From assembly GCF_000003815.2 (NCBI RefSeq), contig NC_049980.1, positions 21,043,419 to 21,107,418 of the forward strand: a stretch of DNA of 64,000 nucleotides. The letters run 5' to 3'. This document shows positions 1-11,619 of this stretch, piece after piece; the stretch's first letter is position 1, and the number at the start of each line of letters is the position of its first letter. The translations under genes and the position numbers were made by a program. Below the pieces are notes generated by a model. It did not search any database. It had not been told where the DNA came from and saw nothing but the letters and a program-made list of their open reading frames with translations. Origin of the DNA: Branchiostoma floridae. Taxonomy: Eukaryota; Chordata; Leptocardii; Amphioxiformes; Branchiostomatidae.

Positions 1-298
1 CAACTCTCACATTTGCTTTCTTAGGGCTATGCAAATTGGCTCTACTTTGCAGCTAAAATGTAGGTGTCACAATTACTGTGCAAAGAATATGGTTGTAACC
101 CTCACCAAGTTTATCATCCTGATGAAACGATTTATATATGTATTTGTCATCACATGTAATTTTATACAAAGCATTTTTCTTCCTATTTTAAACATGATTA
201 ATGCTTTAGTTTTCATACATACAACTACCTCTGCAATGCCCCAGCAGAGATGGGTAGATTGTTGAATGTTAATGACATGTGAATGTTGCCTTGTGTAG

Positions 299-1460
299 GA
301 GCTGTTTGCCCTGCACCTGACAGTAGAGCAGCTGGAAGCCAATGTGAGCCGGGTTCCCCCGTACAAAACTGCCAACACACAGTCACCAGCAGAGCTACTC
401 AAGGGAATGCTGAACTACTACACAAATGTGTTTGAGTAAGTTGCCTTGCTCGTTGCTTACTGTCAAGCTGCAATGGTCAGCCCTTCCATGATAGATGATT
501 GGTGAAAAACTTCCGGCTGTTTTAACATAATTTTCTCCACTTAAGCACCCTCATAGATGTCATTCGGTGCTGTAGAATTATCCTATAATCGTGCCTACCT
601 CTGTCAAAATAGAAAACAAGCAAGTATTTCACGAACGTGCAGCCACTGTCTCATTGGTCAAACTGCTAATTGCCATGCTGTATCATTGGTTGAATTGCTA
701 ATTGTGATGGACAGTCAGGAACATCAGCTAAGTAATACAAATGTATTAATACATGCCCATGAAACTGATGTTGACAGTTTTGAGGAGGAAGTCATCTCTG
801 TGAGGCTGGGCATCAAGTTGAGGAAAAGTGGCCTGCAGGATGACCGGGAGTGGAGGGAAAAGTTCATCTCAATTGAAGGTACGAGTTGTCAACATCATTA
901 GAGTATAAGGATAAGAAAAGACTACAGCTGCCCTTAAAAGCTGTATGATATTTTTATGTCAAAAGAGCAAACATACAAAAGTTGCAAGTTGATGTTCAGT
1001 TATATGCTCCTGCAAACACTGGTTAGAAGTCCAGCTTTGCACTTATACCTCACTGTTTGTTAAGATCCCACTTTTTTACTGCATGCAAAATCATCCTCTG
1101 CTAAGGAATGATGACTCATTGAATATGTCTGTTCATATCTAGAGCCATTCGACCAGTCCAACACAGCTCGGGCAGTGTATCAATACCCCAAGTTTGAGCT
1201 GATCAAGAGGGCCTTCAGCAAGGTAGGTACACTTTAATGAGTGAATGACATATGTACTTATCATACATGTACAACCATGTTAGCAAAATATTACTTTTGC
1301 ACCTTTGAAACACAGCATCGGTTGGTCTAGGTAGTTGGTATGACCATTTTGTCTTAATGAAAGACATTGAATTTGTTGTTGTTTTTGTCTATCATAGGGC
1401 TACAAGACTCTTCAAACAACAGACAACCTGGATGACCTGCTGTGCAAATGTGATCCATGA
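299..1460 (+). CDS. TENT2: Poly(A) RNA polymerase GLD-2 / TENT2 (PAPD4), C-terminal exons only
   Basis: Four terminal coding exons: 299-435, 779-878 (the acceptor puts its first base at 778), 1143-1222 and 1398-1460, ending in TGA. All junctions are GT-AG and keep frame. The translation has the PAP-associated domain features of cytoplasmic non-canonical poly(A) polymerases: an exon reading SPAELLKGMLNYYTNVFDF, then VISVRLG, then EWREKFISIEEPFDQSNTAR, the last very close to vertebrate GLD-2. The family lengthens poly(A) tails of selected mRNAs (and some microRNA 3' ends) in the cytoplasm and relies on partner proteins for RNA binding. The nucleotidyltransferase half with the catalytic aspartates lies left of the window, so activity cannot be judged. 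Only this first visible exon's upstream phase (taken as 0) is assumed. Confidence 0.92.
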
Positions 1461-2210
1461 CCTTTACACATTGACCCCTGCCCTTCAATCCATGACCTTG
1501 TTGAGTCTTGAATGTTTCCTTTCCTGATCCTTTACTTGTCTTCAATCAAAGCATCTTATATCAAAACAGTGACATTTGTAAACCTTGAAGACAGGAGATG
1601 CCTTGTGCTGCTATCTGTTTGGACAAATTCTGTTAGAATTTCCAATATTGATCGTTGTGTATAGCCCTGCTGACTATGTTCAAATTGGTCCTGCTGCCAT
1701 CATATCCTAAAAATTATCTGTGCAGAAGATTTGACTTTCCAAACTGGATCTCTCTCACAGAACACCTGAACTGTGACACTGAAACCTTGGTGCTAATGTC
1801 TTAAGAGGTTATCAGTTCTAGTGTATAAAAAGTGTCAAAAGTGGAAATTATTCAATTATTAAGTCCAAGAAAAATCAGGGCAAATTGTAACTGAACAGAA
1901 ATACAAGCAGAATGTACCTTACCTTTGCTATGTGTCTCTCCAAACAGCTTAAAAGCCAAGAACTCTTCACAAGAAAGGAAATATTTTGCATTGTTTACTT
2001 TGAATCCCAGTGACTGGAAGAGCTCCCCAAATACCTTGCCTTTGGAGATCTTTGAGAGCTAAGTAAAGTCCATTATGGCAATGCAGTCTCCTTGTACCTA
2101 GTTATTTAGCTTTTATACTTCATGTTGCATCAAGATTGACTTATTCTGGTTCCTCTTCTTGGTGGTTTTAATGACTGTGAAGCCAAAGATTAAAGATGCT
2201 CCAATAAAGT
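1461..2210 (+). other. TENT2: 3' UTR of TENT2 with polyadenylation signal
   Basis: AT-rich sequence with no open frame follows the stop codon. A canonical AATAAA at 2203-2208 is the first strong polyadenylation signal downstream, giving a 3' UTR of about 750 nt. Confidence 0.6.
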
Positions 2211-2280
2211 GGAACTTGAATGGCATATACTGTTGTTGATATGTTATTTATTTTAAGAACTATTAAAGATCATACAAAAC

Positions 2281-3472
2281 CTTGAATGTGTTCTTTCGTC
2301 TGTTGAAGGCCTGGCTGTATATGAGAGTGATCATATAGAAATTCATGAACATTGTATTCTCAAGATTGAGTCAGATCTCAGTAGTGGATGGATGGCTCTT
2401 ACATAAGAGTTTACAAGCAATATACCATTTCCTGTGTAAAATTAGCAGCATGAAACTTTCTATTCCAGACTGACAAATTTCATCCTTGCACCCATGCCAA
2501 ACAAGTACTGAACTAAACTAAACAAATAGTTTGGTATATTAACTTTTGTAGATCATATTTGCTCTGTTTCTGCCTCAATTTTGATGTACATGTATTATAT
2601 ATTTTAAAAAAAGCATGTGTGATTTTCCACTAATTGAACAAGCACCACAAGTGGGAAAAAATTGCCAAAGATTCCCCTACCTCTTCAATATGGGCCCAAA
2701 AGCCATTCTGCAATATTACACTGCTGGTTGACACAGCAAGGTCCATTGCAGACTACCTCCAGGATTTAGAAGTAAAGTCGAGGGATGGAATGGCCTTTCA
2801 ACATCCCATAGCTGGCACCCGAACATCTCTTGGGTCAAATTGTTTGCTTGAATAAAGAGTAACACTGGCTTTGATTAATGTGTCCTATTTATTCAAGTTG
2901 CCTTCATGCAAAAGTCAATACCAACTGAAGAAAATGTTTGACAAACATGGTACTAAGGATAATTTTGGCACTTAATTTGTGTGACCCCCTGACATATGCA
3001 GGCCTGGTACTCATTCCATGAAGTTTCAAGCATAAGAAGTTAGACATCAGATGAAAAGAAATCACACAAGCTTTTTAATGGTACATTTGTATATAATACA
3101 TTGAAATTGATGCAGACACGACAGGAATATGATCAACAGAAGTTAATATTCCAAACTTGTGCCAAGTTTAGTATATGAATATGTTTTTGCAATGGTGTTA
3201 TGTACAATGAAAATGTTTTGTTTTTTTCAAATGGAGTCATCTACACTACAGACAGTATTACTATTAGTCATATCCTCATGGAAGCTGTAAAGATGTGGGC
3301 AAATAGATGAAATATGGTACAACTGTACATGTATTTTCATATAATTTTGTTTTATCTGTTGTCACGTCACAATAAGATAATATTGTGCTGAGAAAAGGTA
3401 CTGCGAGGTGCTGTGGACTATTGAAGTCACACCAATTCACCAAAAATGCAAAGACTAATTTGTACCAACACC
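2281..3472. other. Intergenic, nothing recognised
   Basis: AT-rich DNA between the 3' ends of two convergent genes. The only open frame (2634-2855, 73 codons) matches nothing I recognise and lacks splice context. I see no repeats or RNA genes here. Confidence 0.5.
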
Positions 3473-3681
3473 TTTATTGACAGTTGGTTCCTTATTTGCT
3501 CTTAATTTTGTAAATTTACAATTCATAGAGCTAATATTGATTTCCATATTAACTAATACCACTGTAGATTTCAGCTGCATTCCATCAATCTGGAGACACA
3601 TTCAAAAGAATTTAGGCCCTTTATTACATCTTCAATCCATGATTCCCTTTTTTGTTATTTTGAAGACATATTCAGAATATG
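3473..3681 (-). other. 3' UTR and polyadenylation signal of the UPF0449 gene
   Basis: TTTATT on the plus strand at 3473-3478 reads AATAAA on the minus strand, about 205 nt beyond the stop codon. That gives a short 3' UTR. Confidence 0.55.
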
Positions 3682-4449
3682 TTATGAATGTTCTGTCTGC
3701 TTCTTTAGTTCCTGTATGGAGTTGGTAAGCTCTGAGCCTAAGACTTCCAGGTGTTCACATTTCCGTCTCAGCTCAGTCTTAGCTTTCTCCAGTCTCGTGT
3801 TGAGCTCTATGTAAGTTCTGGCTTGTTCATAGCACCCATCGACATCATCCTGCAAGTCCAGCTCAGAGATATGTGATGGTTTCTTGACTTGGCCTGAAGA
3901 CTGTTCCTCAAAGGAGTCACTCATTATACCATGTTTTTCCGGATCTGTAAAATAAGAATGTTGTACGTCTTAAGTGAATATCAATATTAAGGGTTGATCC
4001 ATAAGGATTTAAGCACTGGTGAAAATGATAAGGATATGGAATAATAATATAAGGAATGATAAGATCAAGTACCAAGGAGCAACAATCACACGAGAAGCAC
4101 CTAGATGGGAATAGCACCTGGAGTCCACGTCTAGCGAAGAAATGGACATAAAGCAAGGACAACAACAATAACAACAACAGGATATTCTTAGGGGTTTAAC
4201 TGGAAGACAGACTGTTAGTGCTATGGCAAAGCACATAACATTGCCATTAATGAACAGACTTCATATCAAGCCAGGACCTTCACTCACACACAACTGAAGT
4301 ACACCTAAATACAGGCAAACATAGACAACTTGTCTATGCACGCAATCGCATATACACACGTAACAGGTTACACCCTTAACGCTACGCACACACACACACA
4401 CATAATCACAAAATACGCGTGCACAGTCACACACACCAAGGAGCTCCTT

Positions 4450-4498
<49 letters not shown>

Positions 4499-4786
4499 TC
4501 AATCTTCGTTACCCTATGGGTGAACATAGCACGCACTGCTGAGTAGTTCTTATTAAATCAACAGAAAATACGTTTAACTGTCACATTTACCAGCGCTAGT
4601 TGTCGTAGCCAGTCCCTGTATGTTGAAGCTGATGTTCCTCCCATGATCACGTCTCCTGAAGTACGTAAATGCCACGTCATCTTCTGGGGCGTTCTTGACG
4701 TCTTCCAGGATACCTGCCGTAGTTGGCGGCTCCGGTCGGGTGGGAAGGGTAACCTTCTTCTTCCCTCTTCCAAGCATCGCGTTCAT
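3682..4786 (-). CDS. UPF0449 family protein (C19orf25-like)
   Basis: Two coding exons on the minus strand: 4786-4591 (donor GTAAAT) and 3944-3682 (acceptor TTACAG). They join in phase to give about 152 residues. The N-terminal region reads KKKVTLPTRPEPPTTAGILE followed by DVKNAPEDD, the signature of the UPF0449 family typified by human C19orf25. The C-terminal exon has the family's heptad-like segment (CYEQARTYIELNTRLEKA, then LRRKCEHLEVLGSEL), predicted as a coiled coil. Function is unknown. The start was set at ATG 4786; a second ATG lies three codons in (4777), and the frame is open further upstream without a better ATG. The intron carries a large CA microsatellite. It is slightly longer than the human protein. 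Confidence 0.88.
4386..4496. repeat. CA/TG dinucleotide microsatellite
   Basis: CA runs at about 4386-4401 and 4451-4495, inside the intron of the UPF0449 gene. Open frames reading His-Thr or Val-Cys repeats here are artefacts of the repeat. Confidence 0.95.
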
Positions 4787-5359
4787 GACTGCTGCTGGTG
4801 TGCTTACGATCTTTGGTGTGAAGAAAAACTCTGGCGGTGAAAGAAACAAGGGAGGGTTGACCTTTCAACGAAACCAAATACTATAGGGGGTCACCTTTCA
4901 AATCTTGTTCTGTTTCCACAGAAATAAAAGCAAAATACTTGAATTGGATTACTTTGACGGAAATAAAAAGGGTTAAAATTTACCTTTGTTCTTATTTTAC
5001 GGAAATATTCATGTGTTATTGAAGACTTGAAAAAATTTACCGACACTGCTCCACTTTTACAATAATGGACTCTTCTAGTAACCTTTCACCTAAAATGTCG
5101 CTGCCGAGTTCTTCTCTCGAGCATCTTTTACACACTTACTCACTTAGCACAGAGATTTAGGCTCACTTTCATTACTTTGAATAACCTGTACATGATCACT
5201 AGTTGTGTTTTATCTGCCTCAACCGCAAGACTGTGGTGCAGGTGCGGTTTGGAGAGAGGTACGTCGTGGATCCTTCGGCCACAACAGCGACACACAACAT
5301 CTCAGCCCTGGGTGATCCTGCCAGCTCGAACTTGCGCAGTGAGCCGACCCGCCGCCGCC
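4787..5359. promoter_or_regulatory. Head-to-head promoter region (UPF0449 gene / D-serine dehydratase)
   Basis: The two start codons (4786 minus and 5360 plus) are 573 bp apart and diverge. The DNA becomes GC-rich near 5330-5360 and no TATA box stands out, as expected for a shared CpG-type promoter. Transcription starts cannot be placed from sequence alone. Confidence 0.45.
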
Positions 5360-8300
5360 ATGGCTGCAGCAGCCCGCGCCCCGGCCAGGATTGGCGACCC
5401 CGTCAGTGATATAGACACTCCCGCGCTGGTTGTAGACATGGAGAAGCTCCGCATGAACCTAAAGATCATGCCGCAAAGCATGTCTAGTTTTGGGAGCGTG
5501 GCAGTCCGCCCGCACGCCAAGGCACACAAATGTGCTACACTTGCTCTTCTACAGGTGCGCTACATCTGGGTTTGATGTAGAAGTACTAGTAGTTACAGAG
5601 AGATGAGTCAGCTTAATATGAGTTTGATCCCCGCATTTTTTCAGAACACCATTGCATTGTCAGTAATTTGTATTTACTCATCATCTTGTTTTGGAATAAA
5701 GGAAAAGTTTCTTTTCTAATTTGAAGATTAACATGAGATCAATATGATCAATTCCTTTTTCATTAGTGTTGCATATTATCTGTAAAAGTGATGTTTTCAG
5801 GACTCATTTTTACAACACTAACCAAGGACGTTAGAAGTATGTTATTGTGCTAATGTGCTTTAACTAACTACTGGTCGCTGAAGTTACTGATGATGTGAGG
5901 GCTGGTCACCTGAGCATGGCGACATTTTATACAGATGGACACTGACTACCAGGACTACTAATGGTTGTACATGTATAATGTTACAGGTGTCCCATGGTGC
6001 TGTGGGTATGTGTGCTCAGACACTGACAGAGGCAGAGGCCATGGTGTATGGAGGGGTGCAGGATGTTTTAGTTTCCAACCAGGTAAGATTTTGTATTCTA
6101 ACAAAGAAATCAAAATCCTAGAGCTAAAACCTTAATTGATAGACTAGAAATACATGTATCTAAGAGTTTTGATGACATAACCTGTGTTCAATTTGCCAGA
6201 TATTAGTATAATATATGTTGATTCCTTTCTACACCTGATCTACAATTGTAAGATTTTTTAAACTTTCACTGTACAGATAATTGGTCACTCTAAGCTGCTG
6301 AGGTTTGCCACCCTTGCACACCATGCAAAGATGTCTCTGTGTGTTGACAATGAAGAGAACATCCGTGAGCTGTCAAACATTGCAAAGGACCTGAATGTGA
6401 CAATTGGAGCTGTTGTGGAGGTGAATGTAGGCCAGGACAGGTGTGCTGGAAATCTTCTACTGTCACTATTTTGAAGAAAAATACTGTCATGCAGTATACA
6501 GTTCATCTATTATATCTCTAGCTTTGAATGGGTTGCAGGATAATTTCAACAAATGAGTCTGGTTTGTAGATAAGTAATCAGATTGCCAATCAGGATTGAA
6601 AAATGCACTCATTGTCCCCACTTTCCATTGATTGATATCCATAATCAATACTTACTTTGTCCTATGATGAGAAGAAAATACAAGTGTAACAATCATGAGT
6701 CTGAAAAGCTTTCTCCAATCAATTTGTTCCCCAGTGTTGTGATTGCAGTTGTGCCTGCATCATAATCCAGCGCGAAAAATAATGGCTTTGTTAAGCCACT
6801 TGTGTGTAAAACATGTTGCTAGTAGCTAACTTTGTGACATTTGTCTGTTAAAGATGTGGTGTGGAGCCAGGTCCTGAGGTCCCCAGGCTGGCCAAACTTG
6901 TACAGGAGTTACCCAACCTCACCTTTGTTGGGGTCCAGTGTTACCAAGGGTAAGAGTGTGGCTACTAAAGTGAACAGGATTTGAGATTGAAAAATTGAAC
7001 ATGAGTTGATATGCTTGCACATTACACAGTCCAAGAAGATGAAGTAACTTTAAAAAATGATAAAAAAATAGGATCAACATTCATAGTAAGATGAAACTTG
7101 GAGGCATACATAAGTGAATGAAAGCTAAGGCTAGGCCATCAAACATGAAATCATCATTATCATATACATTTGATAGTCTTGATGTCCTTTTGTTACACTG
7201 TACAGTATTACTATTATTCAAGATAAGTGTAGGGACGAGTTTGTTGCCAACTGCACATGCCTTGTTCCTATGCTGCTGATTCATCACTTCAAAAAAGCTG
7301 AAATTTTGCATATTATTCCTCTCCCTAGTTTGAACCAGCATGTGCGGAAGGCTGCTGATAGACAAGCTGCAACAGACACTGTGGTTGAAAAGTCCAAACG
7401 TGCCCTGAAGGTTGGAATTAAATCTTGTTTTAACTTAAGTGTGCCTGGTGCTGAATGATATTCTAAATTTGATATTATTTCTAACCCTGATGCTAAATGA
7501 CCTCAGCTGTACTGGCTTCTCTGTCCCTGGTGCTGAATGACCTCAGATTTACTGTTGCCTCTGTCCCTGGTGCTGAATGACCTCAGATTTACTGTTGTCT
7601 TTGTCCCTGGTGCTGAATGACCTCAGATTTACTGTTGCCTCTGTCCCTGGTGCTGAATGACCTCAGATTTACTGTTGCCTCTGTCCCTGGTGCTGAATGA
7701 CCTCAGATTTACTGTTGTCTTTGTCCCTGGTGCTGAATGACCTCAGATTTACTGTTGCCTCTGTCCCTGGTGCTGAATGACCTCAGATTTACTGTTGCCT
7801 CTGTCCCTGGTGCTGAATGACCTCAGATTTACTGTTGCCTCTGTCCCTGGTGCTGAATGACCTCAGTTCTACTGTTGCCTCCCTGGTGCTTAGTGCCATT
7901 CTAGACTCACTATAACCCCTGTCCTTTGTGCTAAAAGAAATTCTAGACCCACTATAGCCCCTATCCCTGGTGCTAAATGACATTCTAGACCCACTATAGC
8001 CCCTGTCTCTGATGCAAAATGTCATTTTAGACCCACTATAGCTCCTGTTCCTGATGCTAAATGTCATTTTAGACCCAATACAATCCCTGTCCCAGGTGCT
8101 GAATTACATTCTGGAATCACTGTTGCCTCTGCCCCTGATTTTCAGGCGTATACATCCATCACAGGTGACTATTTTTATGACTGCAACTGATCTAATCATA
8201 TAGTGTGTAAAGGAGACATTTATGTGTTATGTGATCAATGGTTATGCCTGATGAAGTACAAATGAAATTATTGTTTGATTGTATATACATGTGCATGGAC

Positions 8301-11300
8301 TTAACAGTGTTGTATCTTATAGGCTCTAGAAGATGCAGGGATAAAGTGTGACTATGTGACTGGTGGGGGAACAGGAACATACTTGTATGAGGCAGGTAGT
8401 GGAGGTGGGTCTCTACATTTATTTCTACCTGGAAGTTTCTAGTTATGAAAAGTCAACATGATTAATTCCTGATGCTAACTAACACAGGTGGAAAATAGGA
8501 GAAAAACTGTTACCTGCCTAAAGATGACATGATGCCTTTTGTTTTTTCAATGAATAGTGTTCACTGAAGTGCAGCCGGGGTCCTATGTGTTCATGGATGC
8601 AGACTATGGAAGGAACTTTGGTGAAGATGGCCAACCAGTGCACCAGTTCCACCAAAGCCTGTTTGTCCTGACTACTGTACAGAGTGTTACAGTGAGTAAA
8701 ATGAAACTCTTGCCAAAACATGCTCTGTAATATGAAGTAAAATGCAGAGTGATAACATGGTGTAGTTAGCCAGGCAACAGCAAAGAAAAATTTTGAAAAT
8801 GAAACATTGACATCCTTGTTTGTCAAAGCTTCTGAAATTTTCAGTCTTTGGCATTCGCTCGTGACCGAGCATTATAATTCAAATCAGATCAGGCCTCAGT
8901 TACTGTTTGTTCTGCCTGTTTGTATGGTAGATGTTGCACCGAGGGAGGGTGGCCTTCACAGTACATATGTACAAATTTTCTGGTACATGTAGGATCATTT
9001 TCTCAGTACATATGATAATATTTTGTTATCACTTCTTCACTGTAGTCGATTCACCACACATCTAAATTGGCACCAGCATTTCCATTTTATACATAGTATT
9101 GTTTCAATCATGAACTCTAGAGTCCATTCCAAGACACCATGAGGGTTTTTAGGTGATATTTGTAATAAGTCTGAATTATTTTCAGTAAAAGAATATCTAA
9201 GCCACAATAATTAAATTCTTTTCAAAAAATTGACTAAGAAAATACTCATCTATTTGAATTCCTTTGAATATTTTAGAAACATTTTGAAAGTAACTGTACA
9301 AAAATGTATTTAGAATAATTGTGAAACCTCTGTGTGAATCTTTGACATTTACAAATATTTAAAAATATTTGTAAACTTTGCCAAATGGTAAAATTAGTTT
9401 ATTGCCCCCATAAAAGTAAGCCATATTGTAGCCTCTGTATATTTTTAGATTTCACAGCTGGGCACTGGTGGATCCTTTGTGGTGGGCCATTGTTGCATGG
9501 CACCCAACCATACTTTGCAAGGATGTGTGAATTGCTATCTTCCCAGACCCCTGAACCATTTACAAAAAATGGTAGACAATGGTAGAAAATGGTAAATAAT
9601 GGTAGAATGCTGTTATCATTATTTAGAAACCATTAGAAGTATCCAATTCCACACCATGAATATTTCCAAAGTTTTATAGGACCAGGAAAATACTTATAAA
9701 GTTGAAACAGTGTTAGAAATATTTCTGAAGTATCAAATGTCCTAGACATATAATTACAAAACTTTAAAATCAGTTCTAAACAATGGCAACAAACATCCGC
9801 ACGGTGTCTTGGAATGGACTCTAAGATACTTCATTTTTACTTTCACTGCCTAAAAAAATTCAGGTAGTTTCTGTTTTAACATATTTTCTCCTTGTCCCCA
9901 GGTTGGAAACCGTGCAGTGGTGGATGCTGGGATGAAAGCAGTCAGCCTTGATTCAGGTGAACCACTGGTAAGTTTCATAACAAACTCCAAGACAGGGCTT
10001 TAGCCAGCATCCGTTTTTCCGTCAATTGACAGAAATTTGCTGCGTGTGACGGAAAAAAATTTCAACCAATCCGTCAACCTTGACGGAAAAAAAATCGTTG
10101 ATTGAAGCAAGGAGGCCAAGTTGAAAAGAGGGAAGCTACGGCTTGGGGACGCCCGGACAGCCCATTGTCGGAAAGCCACACACTGTTTGTTTTGCTATTG
10201 TCATGATTGTTGACGATTGTGTGTCGGCACCCTTTCGCATACGATAATCTCATTAAAAACCCGTTTTTCAAGGTCTCACTCCAAGAACAGTGCATTCTAC
10301 GAACTTTGTTTGGAATCTTGACACTCATCAAAACCTAACTTGTACGCTAGCGTGCCGGGGCTGGCCGTACAAGTTATTTTCGCTCGCCCAGCCGCGCCGC
10401 TTGCGACAACGCAAGGTGCCAGTCGCAGCTAAAAGAACCGGCACATCATGCTATCCACAAATAGTTTGATCAAAAACATAATCTTTAGGATCTAAAATGT
10501 TGCACGGTTCTCTTCAGCGGGAATTTTGTTTTTGTTTTGACGAGAAAACGCTAAATTATTTTGCAGCGACACAGATGAGATACCCACGCCACGTTGTTGT
10601 TGGCACACTTCCGGGTTAATTGAACGCCAAAATTCCCCCAAATGCACCATAAATCCGTATATGAATGCATGTTTTCTCAAAAGAGTCTTTGACTAATTGT
10701 GTTCTTAACTAGAAAATTGTCGTGTAATAGAAGAATATAGCGTTCTCCTGCCTTTACAAATGTAACATTTTCAAACAAATAAAATATTTGAACGCTGGTG
10801 CGCGCGGTGCATCGTGGGTCGGTATCCATAGCTTTACCAATCAGAGCGCGGGATCTGAGGAGACGCCCCTCCAGATGTTACGATCAACCAATCAACAGTG
10901 CGTATTGAGAATGTAATGTTAGATTTGCATACCCCGCGAGTTGATTTTAGCGCCGTGTTTTTGCGGGGAAGAAAACGCAAAGAAACGATGTTTTACTGTT
11001 CACATTATTGCAAAACGTCAGCGTGGTGACATATTTTCTCCCAATGACAACATTTATATCGGACGAGGTAGACATTTTTGCAGTCAATGACGGAAATTTT
11101 TACGCGATGACGAAAAAAAAAAGATTCTTGACAGGAATTTTCCGTCAATGGGAATTGGCTGACGGAAAAAAATCTCGAGCTGGCTAAAGCCCTGCTCCAA
11201 GAGCACTGCTGATGATAACGTTGGATGGAATGCTGTTGGATTGTAACTGAAAGCTTTATTTACATTGTTATTGATACAACCATACTTTCTTCAAGGTTTA

Positions 11301-11619
11301 TCCCACTGCTGAGGTAATCTACCACTGTGGAGGGGATGAACATGGAATTTTAAGGCCTCCTGCTAATTACAAGGTATAGTATTCCTGACTTTCCTGCACC
11401 TAAAAACATTCTAACAACAATTCTTTTTGCTATTTTTTTTTTTATTTCAACCCAAAGAACAGTCAACTTTTTCTTTTTTTCCTTTAGGTAGGTGACAAAG
11501 TATGGCTGATCCCAGGCCACTGCGACCCTACTGTCAACCTCTACGATTGGATTGTTGGGGTCAGGAAGAACAAGGTGGAGGCTCTCTGGCCAATCACAGG
11601 CCGTGGTCCTGGCGTCTGA
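5360..11619 (+). CDS. D-serine dehydratase (D-serine ammonia-lyase, eukaryotic DSD1 type)
   Basis: Ten exons, all GT-AG and in phase, encode 374 residues: 5360-5554, 5987-6082, 6277-6440, 6854-6949, 7329-7410, 8323-8404, 8558-8691, 9902-9967, 11296-11373 and 11488-11619. The ATG sits in a near-perfect Kozak context (GCCGCCGCCATGG). The N-terminal half is an alanine-racemase-type barrel; RPHAKAHK carries the expected pyridoxal-phosphate lysine (K54 by analogy with alanine racemase). Later motifs include EVQPGSYVFMDADYG, CGGDEHG and IPGHCDPTVNLYDW; the C-terminal His/Cys residues are the likely zinc ligands of this family. The enzyme converts D-serine to pyruvate and ammonia in the cytosol. Length matches vertebrate DSD (about 376). 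The donor after 7410 (GTTGGA) is weak. Introns 5, 7 and 8 carry repeats or transposons, but no exon is damaged. Confidence 0.95.
7438..8145. repeat. 40-43 bp minisatellite in D-serine dehydratase intron 5
   Basis: The unit CTGTCCCTGGTGCTGAATGA plus CCTCAGATTTACTGTTGCCT repeats every 40 bp from about 7521 to 7880 with almost no divergence. On both sides it passes into older 42-43 bp variants containing ATTCTAGACCCACTATAGC. The array begins about 30 bp after the exon ending at 7410. The repetitive Ser/Arg minus-strand frame at 7789-8067 is a by-product. Confidence 0.95.
9118..9823. mobile_element. MITE with 19-bp terminal inverted repeats and TA target site
   Basis: GAGTCCATTCCAAGACACC at 9120-9138 is the exact reverse complement of 9803-9821, and each end is flanked by TA (9118-9119, 9822-9823). 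A TA duplication with short inverted ends and a non-coding AT-rich core of about 700 bp fits a non-autonomous Tc1/mariner-type element. It lies in intron 7 of D-serine dehydratase. Confidence 0.75.
9985..11202. mobile_element. Non-autonomous hAT-type DNA transposon with 8-bp target duplication
   Basis: The element spans 9993-11194 (1,202 bp) in intron 8 of D-serine dehydratase. CAGGGCTTTAGCCAGC at 9993-10008 is the exact inverse of 11179-11194. It is flanked by a perfect direct repeat CTCCAAGA (9985-9992 and 11195-11202). An 8-bp duplication and CAGGG-type ends are hallmarks of the hAT superfamily. Many TCCGTCA/TGACGGA copies cluster within 150 bp of both ends and could be transposase-binding subterminal repeats. 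The GC-richer core has no transposase frame, so the copy is non-autonomous. The unmutated target duplication suggests a fairly recent insertion. Confidence 0.88.

Noticed and set aside
4261-4542. Val/Cys- and His/Thr-repeat proteins on both strands
   Set aside because: Products of the CA microsatellite in the UPF0449 gene intron.
7789-8067. Minus-strand Ser/Arg-rich repetitive protein
   Set aside because: It is a translation of the intronic 40-43 bp minisatellite and has no start context or splice sites.
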